This document shows positions 35,073-43,933 of a stretch of 64,000 nucleotides of DNA, one piece after another. This DNA comes from Acidobacteriota bacterium (lineage in GTDB: Bacteria; Acidobacteriota; Blastocatellia; Pyrinomonadales; Pyrinomonadaceae): contig JADKBM010000016.1 of assembly GCA_016715115.1 (NCBI GenBank), positions 1,178,001 to 1,242,000 of the forward strand, in the 5' to 3' direction. Made by a program: the position numbers and the translations under genes. The notes beneath the pieces were generated by a model. It saw nothing but the letters and a program-made list of their open reading frames with translations, did not search any database and was not told the origin of the DNA. Each line of letters begins with the position of its first letter. Within the stretch, counting starts at the first letter, position 1.

Positions 35073-35594
35073 ATGCCTACCGAAAACACACCGCCAAAAT
35101 TGCGGAAAACGCCGAACGGCGAAACTGATGTTAACTCGCTCGCGGATCTGCTCGAATGGTTTCTGACCTACGATCAACGGGTCGGACTTGTCCGCCATCC
35201 GCAGGTCGAAGAGTTGTTCCAATGGAAAATGGCCGACGACCGGGCAAACGGCGTCGAGGCCTATCCGTTCGAGAACGCCGAGGCGCGTTTTGCGATCGGC
35301 GCGTTCCAGGCGATCGGCGAAAACAATACCGAGGAAAAGTTGCAGGAATGGATCACCGAGGTGCTCCAGACACTCGGCGAGGTCAAGCAGACGAGCGAAG
35401 ATATCGCCGGCGACTACAAACTCGACAGCGGCGCCTCACACGTCGCCGAAGCCGCAAAGATCCCGACGGCGAGCGAGCGACGGCTGTATTTGACGAGCAG
35501 TTGGCTCGAAGCGCTCTGCACCGCTGAGGTCAGGTTCTTGGGTTGGGTTTTTCAGGAATTGTACGGAAAGCCGTTTCAGCCTCTGGCCGCCTGA
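35073..35594 (+). CDS. Hypothetical helical protein
   Basis: 173 residues from ATG 35073. The stretch before it (34924-35072) reads like repeat-derived sequence (SEIRAIRGQKN), so the longer start is rejected. Mostly alpha-helical and acidic: DVNSLADLLEWFLTYDQRVGLVRHPQVEELFQ, EEKLQEWITEVLQTLGEVKQ, RRLYLTSSWLEALCTAEVRFLGWVFQELYG. No motif recognised. It converges on the zinc metallopeptidase gene with 15 nt between the two stops. Confidence 0.55.
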   Translation: MPTENTPPKLRKTPNGETDVNSLADLLEWFLTYDQRVGLVRHPQVEELFQWKMADDRANGVEAYPFENAEARFAIGAFQAIGENNTEEKLQEWITEVLQTLGEVKQTSEDIAGDYKLDSGASHVAEAAKIPTASERRLYLTSSWLEALCTAEVRFLGWVFQELYGKPFQPLAA

Positions 35595-35609
35595 AGGCGG
35601 AACTCCGAA

Positions 35610-36422
35610 CTATCGAAAAGTATTGCATTGACGCATATCGCCGGACTTGACACCTTTGGCGAACCAATCGATGCGTTGGCGCGACGAACCGTGGGTGAAC
35701 GACTCCGGAACGACGTAACCCTGCGTCCGTTTCTGAATCGTGTCATCGCCGACCGCGGCCGCGGCACGAATCGCTTCCTCGTAATCGCCGGCTTCGACCA
35801 GTCCTTGCTTGTTCGCATAATACGCCCAAACACCGGCGTAGCAATCGGCCTGGAGTTCGAGCGCAACCGAAAGTTCCTGCCGACCATTTGTCCGATCCAT
35901 CGTTCCGAGAAGATTCTGCACGTGGTGCCCGACTTCGTGAGCGATCACATACGCCTGCGCGAAATCGCCCGGCGCCTTGAATTCGCGTTTCAGTTCGTTG
36001 AAAAACGCAAAATCAAGATAGAGTTTCTGATCGCCCGGACAGTAAAAAGGACCCATCGCCGCGCTCGCATATCCGCACGCCGACGACGTCTGACCGGAAA
36101 AAAGCACGAGCTTCGGATCGCGATACGGCCGCCCGGCTTGCTGCGGCAGGACCTTTCGCCAGACATCTTCGGTGCTGCCCAAAACCGAGGCCGCGAACTT
36201 CCGCTGATCGTCTTCGCGCTGCGGATTCTGCGGCTGGGACTGCGGTGCCTGCACCTCCGTCTGCTGCGGAATATTCTCGATCAGCTGCCGCGGATCGACG
36301 CCGCAAACGACCGCCAGGATGATCAGGACAATGATCCCCAAACCACCGCCGCCGAACGCGATTCCGCGACCGCCGACTCCGCGCTGATCCTCAATGTTCG
36401 TACTTTCTCTGCCTCGTAACAT
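35610..36422 (-). CDS. Neutral zinc metallopeptidase (YpfJ/KPN_02809 family)
   Basis: 270 residues; AAGGA precedes the ATG at 36422. N-terminal GGRGIAFGGGGLGIIVLIILAVVCGVD forms the membrane helix typical of the family. The peptidase domain has YCPGDQKLYLDFAFFNEL and AYVIAHEVGHHVQNLLG (HExxH) with the downstream ligand in LELQADCYAGVWA. The end motif GSSRQRIDWFAKGVKSGDMRQCNTF is also characteristic. It probably acts at the outer face of the inner membrane; substrates are not known. Confidence 0.93.
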   Translation of the reverse strand: MLRGRESTNIEDQRGVGGRGIAFGGGGLGIIVLIILAVVCGVDPRQLIENIPQQTEVQAPQSQPQNPQREDDQRKFAASVLGSTEDVWRKVLPQQAGRPYRDPKLVLFSGQTSSACGYASAAMGPFYCPGDQKLYLDFAFFNELKREFKAPGDFAQAYVIAHEVGHHVQNLLGTMDRTNGRQELSVALELQADCYAGVWAYYANKQGLVEAGDYEEAIRAAAAVGDDTIQKRTQGYVVPESFTHGSSRQRIDWFAKGVKSGDMRQCNTFR

Positions 36423-36545
36423 CTCGCTTTTCCTTGGGGGTTATGTTATTTGCTTGGATTCTAACATAGATCGCGGCTCGGAAATGAACGCGATCGTTCA
36501 CAATTCGCCGGTGCGGACGCAAACCGAAGATCATCGGGTTAGAGG

Positions 36546-36983
36546 CTAAGTCAATTTCGCTTTTATCAGGTCGTGATCGTACGAGGTGATCTCGATCGGA
36601 TTCTGATCCGGATCGTTGAAGTAGATCGAGAATGAAGAATCGTGATCGACCACGTCCTTCGGCGAGATGTCGACCTGGTAATCGTTCTTCAACTTCAATT
36701 CCGCAAGCCGATTGAGAAATGCGACGAAATCATCGCCGGAAACGCGATACGCGATCGTGGACCGATTTTTCACGTTGTACCGTCGGTCGAACAACGCCAC
36801 GGACGTCTTTCCGCCATCGCTCGAGATCGTCAAAGGGCCGCCGGCGACCGCCCAGTCTTCGTGTTCTTTGACGATCTCCATTCCCAAAACACGTTTGTAC
36901 CATTCCGCCGCCTGGTAGCGTTCGGAAACATAAAGATGAATATGATCGATCTGATCGACCTTGAAATGATTCTTTTCTTCCAC
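36546..36983 (-). CDS. VOC (glyoxalase/dioxygenase superfamily) protein
   Basis: 145 residues. Paired beta-alpha-beta-beta-beta modules: DQIDHIHLYVSERYQAAEWYKRVLGMEIVKE and GDDFVAFLNRLAELK, then SIYFNDPDQNPIEITSYD with the typical metal-ligand Glu. Candidate metal residues are the His of HIHLYV and the Glu of IEITSY. Reaction unknown. Divergent from the hydrolase gene at 37033, with a 49-nt shared promoter region. Confidence 0.85.
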   Translation of the reverse strand: MEEKNHFKVDQIDHIHLYVSERYQAAEWYKRVLGMEIVKEHEDWAVAGGPLTISSDGGKTSVALFDRRYNVKNRSTIAYRVSGDDFVAFLNRLAELKLKNDYQVDISPKDVVDHDSSFSIYFNDPDQNPIEITSYDHDLIKAKLT

Positions 36984-37032
36984 CTTTTTAACGTATCATA
37001 GTCTCGACAACATCAGGCAAAGGCGGACGTAA

Positions 37033-37899
37033 ATGGATCCTCAGGAATGGAAAGAAACAGGCGGCTTTTTGAGTATTGACGACCTGCGCGTCTATTTTCG
37101 ACGGTCGGACACGAGCGACACCGCAACGCTCTGTCTGCACGGCTTTCCGATGTCTTCATACGATTACCACAAGATCTGGCCGGCATTGGCCGAGCGGTTC
37201 CCGCTGCTCGCGTTCGATATGATCGGTTACGGGTTTTCTTCGAAGCCGCTCGATTTTGATTACACGACGTTCCGTCAGGTCGATATTCTCGAAAAGGTGG
37301 TCGAACGGGCGGGAGTCAAACGCGTTCATATTCTGGCGCACGACTACGGCAACACGATCACACAGGAACTGCTCGCGCGTCGCAACGGAGGACGATTGAG
37401 ATTCACGATCGATTCGATCTGCTTTCTCAACGGCGCGCTTTTTCCGGAAACTCACCGGCCGATCCTCGCACAGAAGATCCTCATCAGCCGGGTCGGGTTC
37501 CTGTTCGCCAAACTTCTGACGGACCGCCGGTTCAAATCGAGCCTCGCGTCGGTCTTCGGACCCGACACCCAGCCGACCGACGCCGAGCTCGACGATTATC
37601 TTGAGATCTTCAAATCGGGCGGCGGAAAACGCGTCGCCCATCTTCTGATCCGCTATATGGCCGAACGCGCCCGGTTCCGCTCGCGTTGGGTCGAACCCTT
37701 GACCGATATCGGCGTGCCGTTCAGGTTCATCAACGGCCTTGCCGACCCTGTGTCCGGACGACATCTGGTTGCGCGGTTTCGCGAGGTCGTGCCGCACGAA
37801 ACCGACATCATCCAACTTGAGAACATTGGGCATTTTCCGCATCTTGAAACACCGGAAAAGGTGGTCAGGGCTTACATCGATTTTCGAGATTCCGCCTGA
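37033..37899 (+). CDS. Alpha/beta hydrolase with Asp nucleophile (MEST/haloalkane-dehalogenase-like)
   Basis: 288 residues. Oxyanion motif CLHGFPMSSYDYHKIW, then the nucleophile elbow HILAHDYGNTITQEL, where Asp takes the place of Ser, as in epoxide hydrolases, haloalkane dehalogenases and MEST. Acid in NGLADPVSG and catalytic His in LENIGHFPHLETPEK. The pattern SICFLNGALFPETHRPILAQK of the cap is most like MEST proteins. Substrate cannot be read from sequence. No signal peptide. Confidence 0.85.
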   Translation: MDPQEWKETGGFLSIDDLRVYFRRSDTSDTATLCLHGFPMSSYDYHKIWPALAERFPLLAFDMIGYGFSSKPLDFDYTTFRQVDILEKVVERAGVKRVHILAHDYGNTITQELLARRNGGRLRFTIDSICFLNGALFPETHRPILAQKILISRVGFLFAKLLTDRRFKSSLASVFGPDTQPTDAELDDYLEIFKSGGGKRVAHLLIRYMAERARFRSRWVEPLTDIGVPFRFINGLADPVSGRHLVARFREVVPHETDIIQLENIGHFPHLETPEKVVRAYIDFRDSA

Positions 37900-37986
37900 T
37901 CCTGTTTCTTTTTTCCGAAAAAACCCTCGAATCCTCGTAAAATCCCAATTTATTAGATTTAGCGTCTGTCCCGCGCGAAAAAATCA

Positions 37987-38015
37987 TTGACAGAAACCGG
38001 TTCCGGATTTATTAT
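37987..38015 (+). promoter_or_regulatory. Sigma-70 promoter of the HU gene
   Basis: TTGACA at 37987-37992, 17-nt spacer, TATTAT at 38010-38015. It leaves a leader of about 47 nt to the ATG at 38070, with the strong SD AAAGGAGGCGA at 38057-38067. Confidence 0.8.
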
Positions 38016-38069
38016 CGAGGAAATCAATAAGACCAGCCCTCGCAACATTTTCGAGAAAAGGAGGCGATT

Positions 38070-38348
38070 ATGATCAAACTTGACATTGTCAATTGCGTAG
38101 CCGACAAAACCGGTGTCCCCAAACAAAAGGCCGAACAGGTCGTCGATTCGCTTTTCAACGCGATGAAGGATGCCCTGGCTGAAGGTAAGCGCATTGAGCT
38201 TCGAGGTTTCGGGGTGTTCGTTGTCAAGGCTCGCAAACGCGGCGTTGGTCGTAATCCCCGAACCGGAAAAGAGGTTCCGATCCCGTCCGGAAAAACGATC
38301 CGCTTCAAACCCGGGAAAGAACTTCAGGCGAAAGCCGTTAAGGAATAG
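38070..38348 (+). CDS. HU-family nucleoid protein
   Basis: 92 residues. IKLDIVNCVADKTGVPKQKAEQVVDSLFNAMKDAL helical dimer body, then IELRGFGVFVVKARKRGVGRNPRTGKEVPIPSGKTIRFKPGKEL, with the DNA-intercalating arm RNPRTG. HU bends and compacts DNA. A textbook promoter and SD indicate high expression. HU and IHF subunits cannot be separated with confidence, though the lack of IHF-specific residues favours HU. Confidence 0.95.
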   Translation: MIKLDIVNCVADKTGVPKQKAEQVVDSLFNAMKDALAEGKRIELRGFGVFVVKARKRGVGRNPRTGKEVPIPSGKTIRFKPGKELQAKAVKE

Positions 38349-38441
38349 CCGCGGCGCACAATTTTTTTCGCTTTGCTCTGTGAGTCGTAAGTCGCAAGAT
38401 GCTAAGATTTCGTTTGCGATTTACGATTTTCGCTTTTTCAG

Positions 38442-39464
38442 ATGCCCGATTTTGACCTCGCCGAATTTCAGTACCAGCGTCGCTCGATGCGGCCGACCCG
38501 CCGGGCATACATCAAACACAGCGCGTTTTTTATAATCACTTTTTGCACGGTGCTCGTCGCGAGCGTCCTTCAGCCGTTCGGGATCCTGCCGGTCTTCGCC
38601 AACGTCGATCCAAACGTTTCGACGACCGATTTCTTGCTCAACTTCCCTGTTTACTACGCCATAATGATCGTCGACACGATCTGGTTGCTGTTTACGGAAC
38701 CGGTCGTTCTCGCCTACGGGCTAAAGTTTACCTTCTCGCTGTTGTTCATTCTCACTTCGCACGAGTTCGGACATTATATCGCCTGCCGGATCTATGGCGT
38801 CGATGCGACGCTGCCGTTCTTCATTCCGACACCGCCGCTGATCGGGCCGGCCGGCACGTTCGGCGCTTTCATCAAGATCCTGTCGCCGCTGCCTTCGAGA
38901 CGCGCGACGTTCGATATCGGCGTCGCCGGACCGATCGCCGGTTTCGTCGCGCTGATCCCGATCGCGATCGCGGCGTTCGTGACGTTTGAGCAAGTCGGCG
39001 TCGAAGTACCGGCGAGTCTTCCCGAAGGAACGCTCGTCTTTGCCGACCCGTTGCTGTTTCATTTTTTCGCCTCGGTCTTCGACATCAACTTCGCGATCCC
39101 GATGTTGCCCAATCCTTTTTACTCGGCAGCCTGGCTTGGACTGCTGGTGACGGCGCTCAATCTGATACCTTCGGGCCAACTGGACGGCGGTCACGCGATC
39201 TATGGGGTTTTCGGCGAACGCTTTCATTTCTGGACCGGACGCGTCGCGTTTTTGACGATGATCGCGTTTGCCGCGGCCGGACTTTACTATTTCAACAGTC
39301 CGAGCGGCATTCTTTTCGCCGTTCTGCTCGGCGTGATGCTGAAGATAAAGCACCCGGCCCCGCTCGACGACAGACCGCTCGACCGCACACGCATTCTGGT
39401 CGCCGTCATCACGCTTCTGATCTTCATTTTGAGTTTCACGCCGTTCCCGATACAGATCAGGTGA
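38442..39464 (+). CDS. Site-2-protease-type M50 membrane metallopeptidase
   Basis: 340 residues with about six to seven transmembrane helices. The zinc site is in the membrane: FILTSHEFGHYIACRIYGV (HExxH), with the third ligand in LIPSGQLDGGHAIYG (the xDGGH motif). DATLPFFIPTPPLIGPAGTFGAFIKI is the conserved interface segment of this subfamily. Cytoplasmic N-terminus of about 25 residues rich in Arg. Such proteases release membrane-bound regulators. No anti-sigma gene is adjacent. Confidence 0.9.
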   Translation: MPDFDLAEFQYQRRSMRPTRRAYIKHSAFFIITFCTVLVASVLQPFGILPVFANVDPNVSTTDFLLNFPVYYAIMIVDTIWLLFTEPVVLAYGLKFTFSLLFILTSHEFGHYIACRIYGVDATLPFFIPTPPLIGPAGTFGAFIKILSPLPSRRATFDIGVAGPIAGFVALIPIAIAAFVTFEQVGVEVPASLPEGTLVFADPLLFHFFASVFDINFAIPMLPNPFYSAAWLGLLVTALNLIPSGQLDGGHAIYGVFGERFHFWTGRVAFLTMIAFAAAGLYYFNSPSGILFAVLLGVMLKIKHPAPLDDRPLDRTRILVAVITLLIFILSFTPFPIQIR

Positions 39465-39536
39465 CTTCACAGAACCAAATGCGGCCGGCTATCGTAGAAG
39501 CATATTGCAATTCTTAACCAATCCAAGGAGAAATAA

Positions 39537-41852
39537 ATGTTCAAGTACCTGTTCTGCTTTGCTTTGTTGCTTGGTACGGCCGCGACGGCGACGGCCCAGC
39601 AGCCGGCGATTCTCGACCGCGAACTGTTTTTCGGAGACCCCGAGATCAGCGGTTCGCAGCTTTCGCCCGACGGCAAGTTCATTTCGTTCATCAAACCGCT
39701 GAACGGCGTCCGCAATGTCTTCGTCAAGGGGATCAGCGAACCCTTTGCCGCTGCGCGCCCGGTGACTGGCGAGACGAAACGCCCGATCCCATCATATTTC
39801 TGGAGCCAGGACGGCAAGTTCATTTTGTACGTCAAGGATAACGACGGCGACGAGAATTTCAACGTTTACGCGCTAAATCCGGCGGACGCCAAACCGGTTT
39901 CGCGCAATATCACGGCCGGCGAGAACATCCGCGCGTTCATTCAGGGCGTGCCGCGATCGGAGCCCGACTCGATCTATGTCGGCCTCAACGACCGCGATCC
40001 GGCGTGGCACGATCTGTACAAGATCTCGATCTCGACCGGCGCGAAAACGCTCATTCGCAAGAACACCGACCGCGTTCAGGGATTTATTTTCGACAACGCC
40101 GACAAACTTCGCCTCGCCGTGCGATCGGCGGAGAACGGCGATACCGAGATCCTCCGCCTCGACGCCGACGGCACTTCGACGAAGATCTATTCCTGCAACT
40201 GGAGCGAATCGTGCACTCCTTTGCGTTTTCACAAAGACAACAAGCGTGTTTATATGGACACGAACAAGGGCGAACGCGATCTCACGCAGCTCGCGCTTTT
40301 CGATCCGGCGACGATGAAGGAAGAACTCGTCGAACAGGACCCGTTGGCGCGGGTCGATTTTGGCGGCGCGGCGTTTTCCGAGATCACCAACGAGCTTGTT
40401 TCGACGAGCTATGAAGACGATAAACCGCGAGTTTATTTCAAGGACAAGAACTTCGAGAAGGATTTCAACAAGATCAAAAAGAATCTAGGCCCGAACCGCG
40501 AGCTGAACTTCCAGTCGGCAACGAAAGACGAGCAGAAATGGATCGTGGTTTCGTACAGCGACACCGATCCCGGAACCGTTTGGCTTTACGACCGCAAGTC
40601 GGGAAATCTCTCGACGCTTTATCAGGTTCGCGAGAAGATTCCGCGCGAGGCGATGTCGGAGATGAAGGCGATCCGCTACAATTCGTCGGACGGATTGGAA
40701 ATTCCCGCATTCTTGACGCTGCCCAAAGGGCTCGAAGCGAAAAATCTGCCGCTCATCGTGTTTCCGCACGGCGGCCCTTGGGCGCGCGACACCTGGGGCT
40801 TTGACGGCTACGCGCAGCTTCTTGCGAATCGCGGCTACGCGGTTCTGCAGCCGAACTTTCGCGCCTCGACCGGCTATGGCAAGAAGTTTCTCAACGCCGG
40901 CAACAAGCAGTGGGGCGATCTGATGCAGGACGACATCACGTGGGGCGTCAAGCATCTTGTTTCACAGGGAATCGCCGATGCGAAACGCGTCGGGATTATG
41001 GGCGGAAGCTATGGCGGGTACGCGACCCTTGCGGGCGTCACCTACACGCCCGACACGTATGCGGCCGCGGTCGCGATCGTCGCCCCGTCGAATCTGAACA
41101 CGCTGCTCGGCTCGATCCCGCCTTACTGGGAACCGATCCGAAAGATGTTCTACGAACGAATGGGCGATCCGAACACGCCCGAGGGCAAGGCCCGACTCGA
41201 ACGGCAATCGCCGCTGAACCACGTCGAAAAGATCAAGACGCCGCTGATGGTCGTCCAGGGCGCCAACGATCCGCGCGTGAAGAAGACCGAGGCGGACCAG
41301 ATCATCGTCGCGCTTCGCGAACGCAAGTATCCGGTCGAATATATTCTCGCGCCGGACGAGGGCCACGGATTTCAGCGCCCGGTCAACAATATGGCGATGC
41401 TGATCTCGGTCGAAAGATTCCTTGCCAAGCACCTCGGCGGGCGATTTCAGGAAGGCGGGAGCGCGGAGACCGTGCAGCGTCTGAAGGAGATCACGGTCGA
41501 TATCAATTCGGTGACGATGCCGGTCAAGATGGATCCGAACGCAAAGGCGGCAGTCGATGTCACCGGAAACTGGACGATGTTCGCCGACGCTCCGGGCCAA
41601 ACCGTCGAACTCGCGATGGAACTGAAACAGACGGGAAGCGATTTCAACGGCACGCTGAGTTCGATGCTCGGCGGAGGAACCGTCGAAAACGGCAAGGTCA
41701 GCGGAAACAATGTCGAGGGCCTGGCGAAAGTCAGCGTCCAGGGGCAGCTTGTCGATATCAAGATGTCGGGAACGGTCGAAGGCGACACGATGAAAGGCAC
41801 GCTCGACAGCCCGTTCGGAATGATCCCGTTTACTGCGTCACGGAAGAAGTAG
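39537..41852 (+). CDS. Secreted S9-family prolyl-oligopeptidase-like peptidase with extra C-terminal beta domain
   Basis: 771 residues; RBS AAGGAGA upstream of ATG 39537. Signal peptide at 1-20. N-terminal beta-propeller (LSPDGKFISFIKPL, WSQDGKFILYVKDNDGDENFNVY). Catalytic domain with Ser487 in MGGSYGGYATLAG, Asp578 in GANDPRVKK and His609 in DEGHGFQRP. The oxyanion segment VFPHGGPWARD is also present. After the usual end at about residue 645, there is an extra domain of about 100 residues (NWTMFADAPGQTVELAMELKQ, GTLSSMLGGGTVENGKVSG) of repeated beta strands, seen in other proteins of such bacteria as a lipocalin-like module. It cleaves short peptides in the periplasm. Confidence 0.92.
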   Translation: MFKYLFCFALLLGTAATATAQQPAILDRELFFGDPEISGSQLSPDGKFISFIKPLNGVRNVFVKGISEPFAAARPVTGETKRPIPSYFWSQDGKFILYVKDNDGDENFNVYALNPADAKPVSRNITAGENIRAFIQGVPRSEPDSIYVGLNDRDPAWHDLYKISISTGAKTLIRKNTDRVQGFIFDNADKLRLAVRSAENGDTEILRLDADGTSTKIYSCNWSESCTPLRFHKDNKRVYMDTNKGERDLTQLALFDPATMKEELVEQDPLARVDFGGAAFSEITNELVSTSYEDDKPRVYFKDKNFEKDFNKIKKNLGPNRELNFQSATKDEQKWIVVSYSDTDPGTVWLYDRKSGNLSTLYQVREKIPREAMSEMKAIRYNSSDGLEIPAFLTLPKGLEAKNLPLIVFPHGGPWARDTWGFDGYAQLLANRGYAVLQPNFRASTGYGKKFLNAGNKQWGDLMQDDITWGVKHLVSQGIADAKRVGIMGGSYGGYATLAGVTYTPDTYAAAVAIVAPSNLNTLLGSIPPYWEPIRKMFYERMGDPNTPEGKARLERQSPLNHVEKIKTPLMVVQGANDPRVKKTEADQIIVALRERKYPVEYILAPDEGHGFQRPVNNMAMLISVERFLAKHLGGRFQEGGSAETVQRLKEITVDINSVTMPVKMDPNAKAAVDVTGNWTMFADAPGQTVELAMELKQTGSDFNGTLSSMLGGGTVENGKVSGNNVEGLAKVSVQGQLVDIKMSGTVEGDTMKGTLDSPFGMIPFTASRKK

Positions 41853-41878
41853 CGCCGGCTTTTTGCCCGCGAAACAAG

Positions 41879-42161
41879 GAGCCTGTCGGAAAAAGCCGTT
41901 TGAGAACTGAATTTTTCTTCAAGCGTGCGGAGCACGCGAACTTGCGATAGCACCACGTGAAGCGGAGCGAAACGTGGTGGCCCGTCGCCCCGACTTCCGA
42001 AGCGTGTGTAACACGCGTAACTCTCGCGGGTACAACAGTTCCGCGTGTTGCACACGCTCGTTGAAGTCGTTCGTGGTTGACACCACGTTCCGCTTCACGT
42101 GGTGCTTTCGTACGTACGTGCGTGTGCTCCGCACACTGAATCGATTTTCCCGACAGGCTCC
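41879..42161. mobile_element. MITE-like palindromic element
   Basis: Outer inverted repeats GGAGCCTGTCGG(A/G)AAAA at 41879-41894 and 42145-42161 enclose further nested inverted repeats: GTGCGGAGCACGC against the GTGTGCTCCGCAC side near 42122, CACCACGTGAAGCGGA...CGTGGTG (41951-41979) against 42081-42104, and GCGTGTGTAACACGCG against CGCGTGTTGCACACGC. The whole unit can fold into one long cruciform. It encodes no transposase. CCTGTCGG-type ends occur in known IS elements, so it may be mobilised in trans. Confidence 0.65.
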
Positions 42162-42167
42162 AAGCGA

Positions 42168-42258
42168 GAAAAAACGCGAAAAGGGAGAATTTCCCAATTC
42201 GCGTTTTTTCGCGTGATTCGCGGGCAAAGCTTCTTATCCGACCTCCGGAAGCAATCCT
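42168..42258. repeat. Terminator-bearing duplicate, copy 1
   Basis: About 88 bp nearly identical to 42598-42688. It carries the hairpin AAAACGCGAA...TTCGCGTTTT with A- and T-runs (bidirectional terminator) and a copy of the last nine codons and stop of the gene ending at 42664. It terminates transcription from the S9 peptidase side. Confidence 0.7.
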
Positions 42259-42277
42259 CTAATCTGTCTTCCGCATT

Positions 42278-42474
42278 GGGACACCCAACAACGCTCTGGT
42301 ATCTCACCGGGAAGACAATTCTCTCGATTCGAATGGGCCCGCGGTTTTTTGTCTTATGGTTGCGGGCCGGCAAATGCCGGACCGGGAGTGCCTCGTACGC
42401 TTCGTCACGGATTGTCCGGCAAAGAACATTGACTCAATAAGCTACCGCCGCCGAACTCATTCTTTGGGTGTCCC
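42278..42474. repeat. About 197-bp unit with 11-bp terminal inverted repeats
   Basis: GGGACACCCAA at 42278-42288 and TTGGGTGTCCC at 42464-42474 are exact inverted repeats. Inside lies GCCGGCAAATGCCGGACCGG, another palindrome. No coding capacity. It sits between the two copies of the 88-bp duplicate. Confidence 0.55.
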
Positions 42475-42597
42475 GCGCCGAATTTCGCATTGTTTTCTGA
42501 CAGTATTTTACCCGGACAATCAACGTTTATGTTCTAGCGGATTAAGAGTGCGAAAAACAGGAAAAAGTAGCGGCGGACGTTTACCCGCGCATTACGC

Positions 42598-42688
42598 AAA
42601 AAAAAGCGAAAAGGCAGAATTTCCCATTTCGCGTTTTTTCGCGTGATTCGCGGGCAAAGCTTCTTATCCGACCTCGGGAAGCAGTCCT
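42598..42688. repeat. Terminator-bearing duplicate, copy 2 (overlaps the 3' end of the LEA-like gene)
   Basis: Contains the hairpin AGCGAAAAGGCAGAA...TTTCGCGTTTTTT and the authentic end of the gene whose stop is at 42664. Acts as the terminator of that minus-strand gene. Confidence 0.7.
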
Positions 42689-43695
42689 TTGACTTCCCTT
42701 ACTATCTTTTGAACGTCTTCGTGGTCTTCCAGCGCGATCATAAAGAAGTCGTAACTCGTCTTGAAACAAACCGTTCCGTTGCCGAAGAACCAGACGCCTT
42801 CGAGGATCGGGTTGCCGCCGATGAGCCAATCGAGCGGCGCGCCGGTGATCGTTTTCGGATTCAGAATGTTGGTCATCATTACCGCGCCTGACGCGAACGA
42901 GAAGGCTCCGAGGAGCGGTGCGCCGACCGATTTGACGATCGAACGCTCGAAGCGGATCTTCTCGGCCTCGGCCTCGGATAACTCGCCGTTGTCGATCAAC
43001 AGCTGCTGCGTGTTGAGATATTCGTTGAACTGTTCGCCGAGTTTCTTGACGGCCCACGTCGGGATTGCCGAATTGAACAACCAGTGCGAGCTGATCCCGG
43101 TGAAAACGACGCCGAGTCCGGCCCCGACCGCGACCGAAACGCCCGTGGTCGCCGCCTGCAGCGGTTTCTCCGATATCCAATCGGCGGTTTGCTGAAGCGT
43201 TTTCCAAGCCGAATCGAAGGTTCGTGACCAACTAGCGCCGACGTTGAAGGCACGCGACGCGGATTCGGCGGTCTTGTTGACCGTTTTGTAGGTTTCGCCG
43301 ATCACATCGCCGGCCTTTTCTCCCGCATAGCTCACGGCCTCGCCGGCCTTTTTCCCCGCTTCCTTGACCGCGTCGGCAGCTTTTCCGCCGGCGTCTTCGG
43401 CCGCGTCGCGAAGGGGTTCGCTCGCTTCATAGACCTTTTTCGCGGCATCGCCGGCCGTTTTGTACGCGGATTCAGCGACGTTCACGGCCTGTTTGCCGAC
43501 ATCCGATTTTTCGGCCTCGGCCTTGATCTTCTGCGCGCCGTCTTTCAGAGCCTCCGCGCCTTTCTGCGCGGTGTCCGAGACGATCTTTGCGCCCTCGCCG
43601 ATCTTGTCGGTCAGGCCGATCTGCTTGTCGATCTCTTCAAACCGCTCCTTCGCTTCCTTCTGCCAACGTTCAAATCTTTCTTTGTAGTCCGTCAT
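42664..43695 (-). CDS. LEA-like amphipathic helical protein with two membrane segments
   Basis: 343 residues. Residues 1-150 are a long amphipathic helix built of roughly 11-residue repeats rich in Ala, Lys and Glu (KIVSDTAQKGAEALKDGAQKIKAEAEKSDVGK, AADAVKEAGKKAGEAVSYAGEKAGDV), the pattern of group-3 LEA proteins and apolipoprotein-like membrane-surface helices. Residues 175-200 (AATTGVSVAVGAGLGVVFTGISS) and 255-285 (VGAPLLGAFSFASGAVMMTNI) are hydrophobic. The end is mixed and includes GNPILEGVWFFGNGTVCFKTSYDFFMIALEDHEDVQ. Possibly a membrane-protective stress protein; this is inferred from composition. Confidence 0.65.
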   Translation of the reverse strand: MTDYKERFERWQKEAKERFEEIDKQIGLTDKIGEGAKIVSDTAQKGAEALKDGAQKIKAEAEKSDVGKQAVNVAESAYKTAGDAAKKVYEASEPLRDAAEDAGGKAADAVKEAGKKAGEAVSYAGEKAGDVIGETYKTVNKTAESASRAFNVGASWSRTFDSAWKTLQQTADWISEKPLQAATTGVSVAVGAGLGVVFTGISSHWLFNSAIPTWAVKKLGEQFNEYLNTQQLLIDNGELSEAEAEKIRFERSIVKSVGAPLLGAFSFASGAVMMTNILNPKTITGAPLDWLIGGNPILEGVWFFGNGTVCFKTSYDFFMIALEDHEDVQKIVREVKGLLPEVG

Positions 43696-43933
43696 ATTCG
43701 TGATCCTCGAGAGTTACTCCGCAGGAAATTACGCTTCCGGCGCGGATTTTGTTCGATTTGATGCGAATCCTTGCCCGGAATTTGTATGATTGCACCATTG
43801 CGGGAAACATTCAACAGAATTCACTTCGTTGCTGATGCCAAACGTCAACCTGGATTCTTAGCGACACTCCAAAATGCCGGAAATTCTCAAATGAACGCCC
43901 TGTTATTGCTGCAAAAATAATTCTTGGCCCGAC

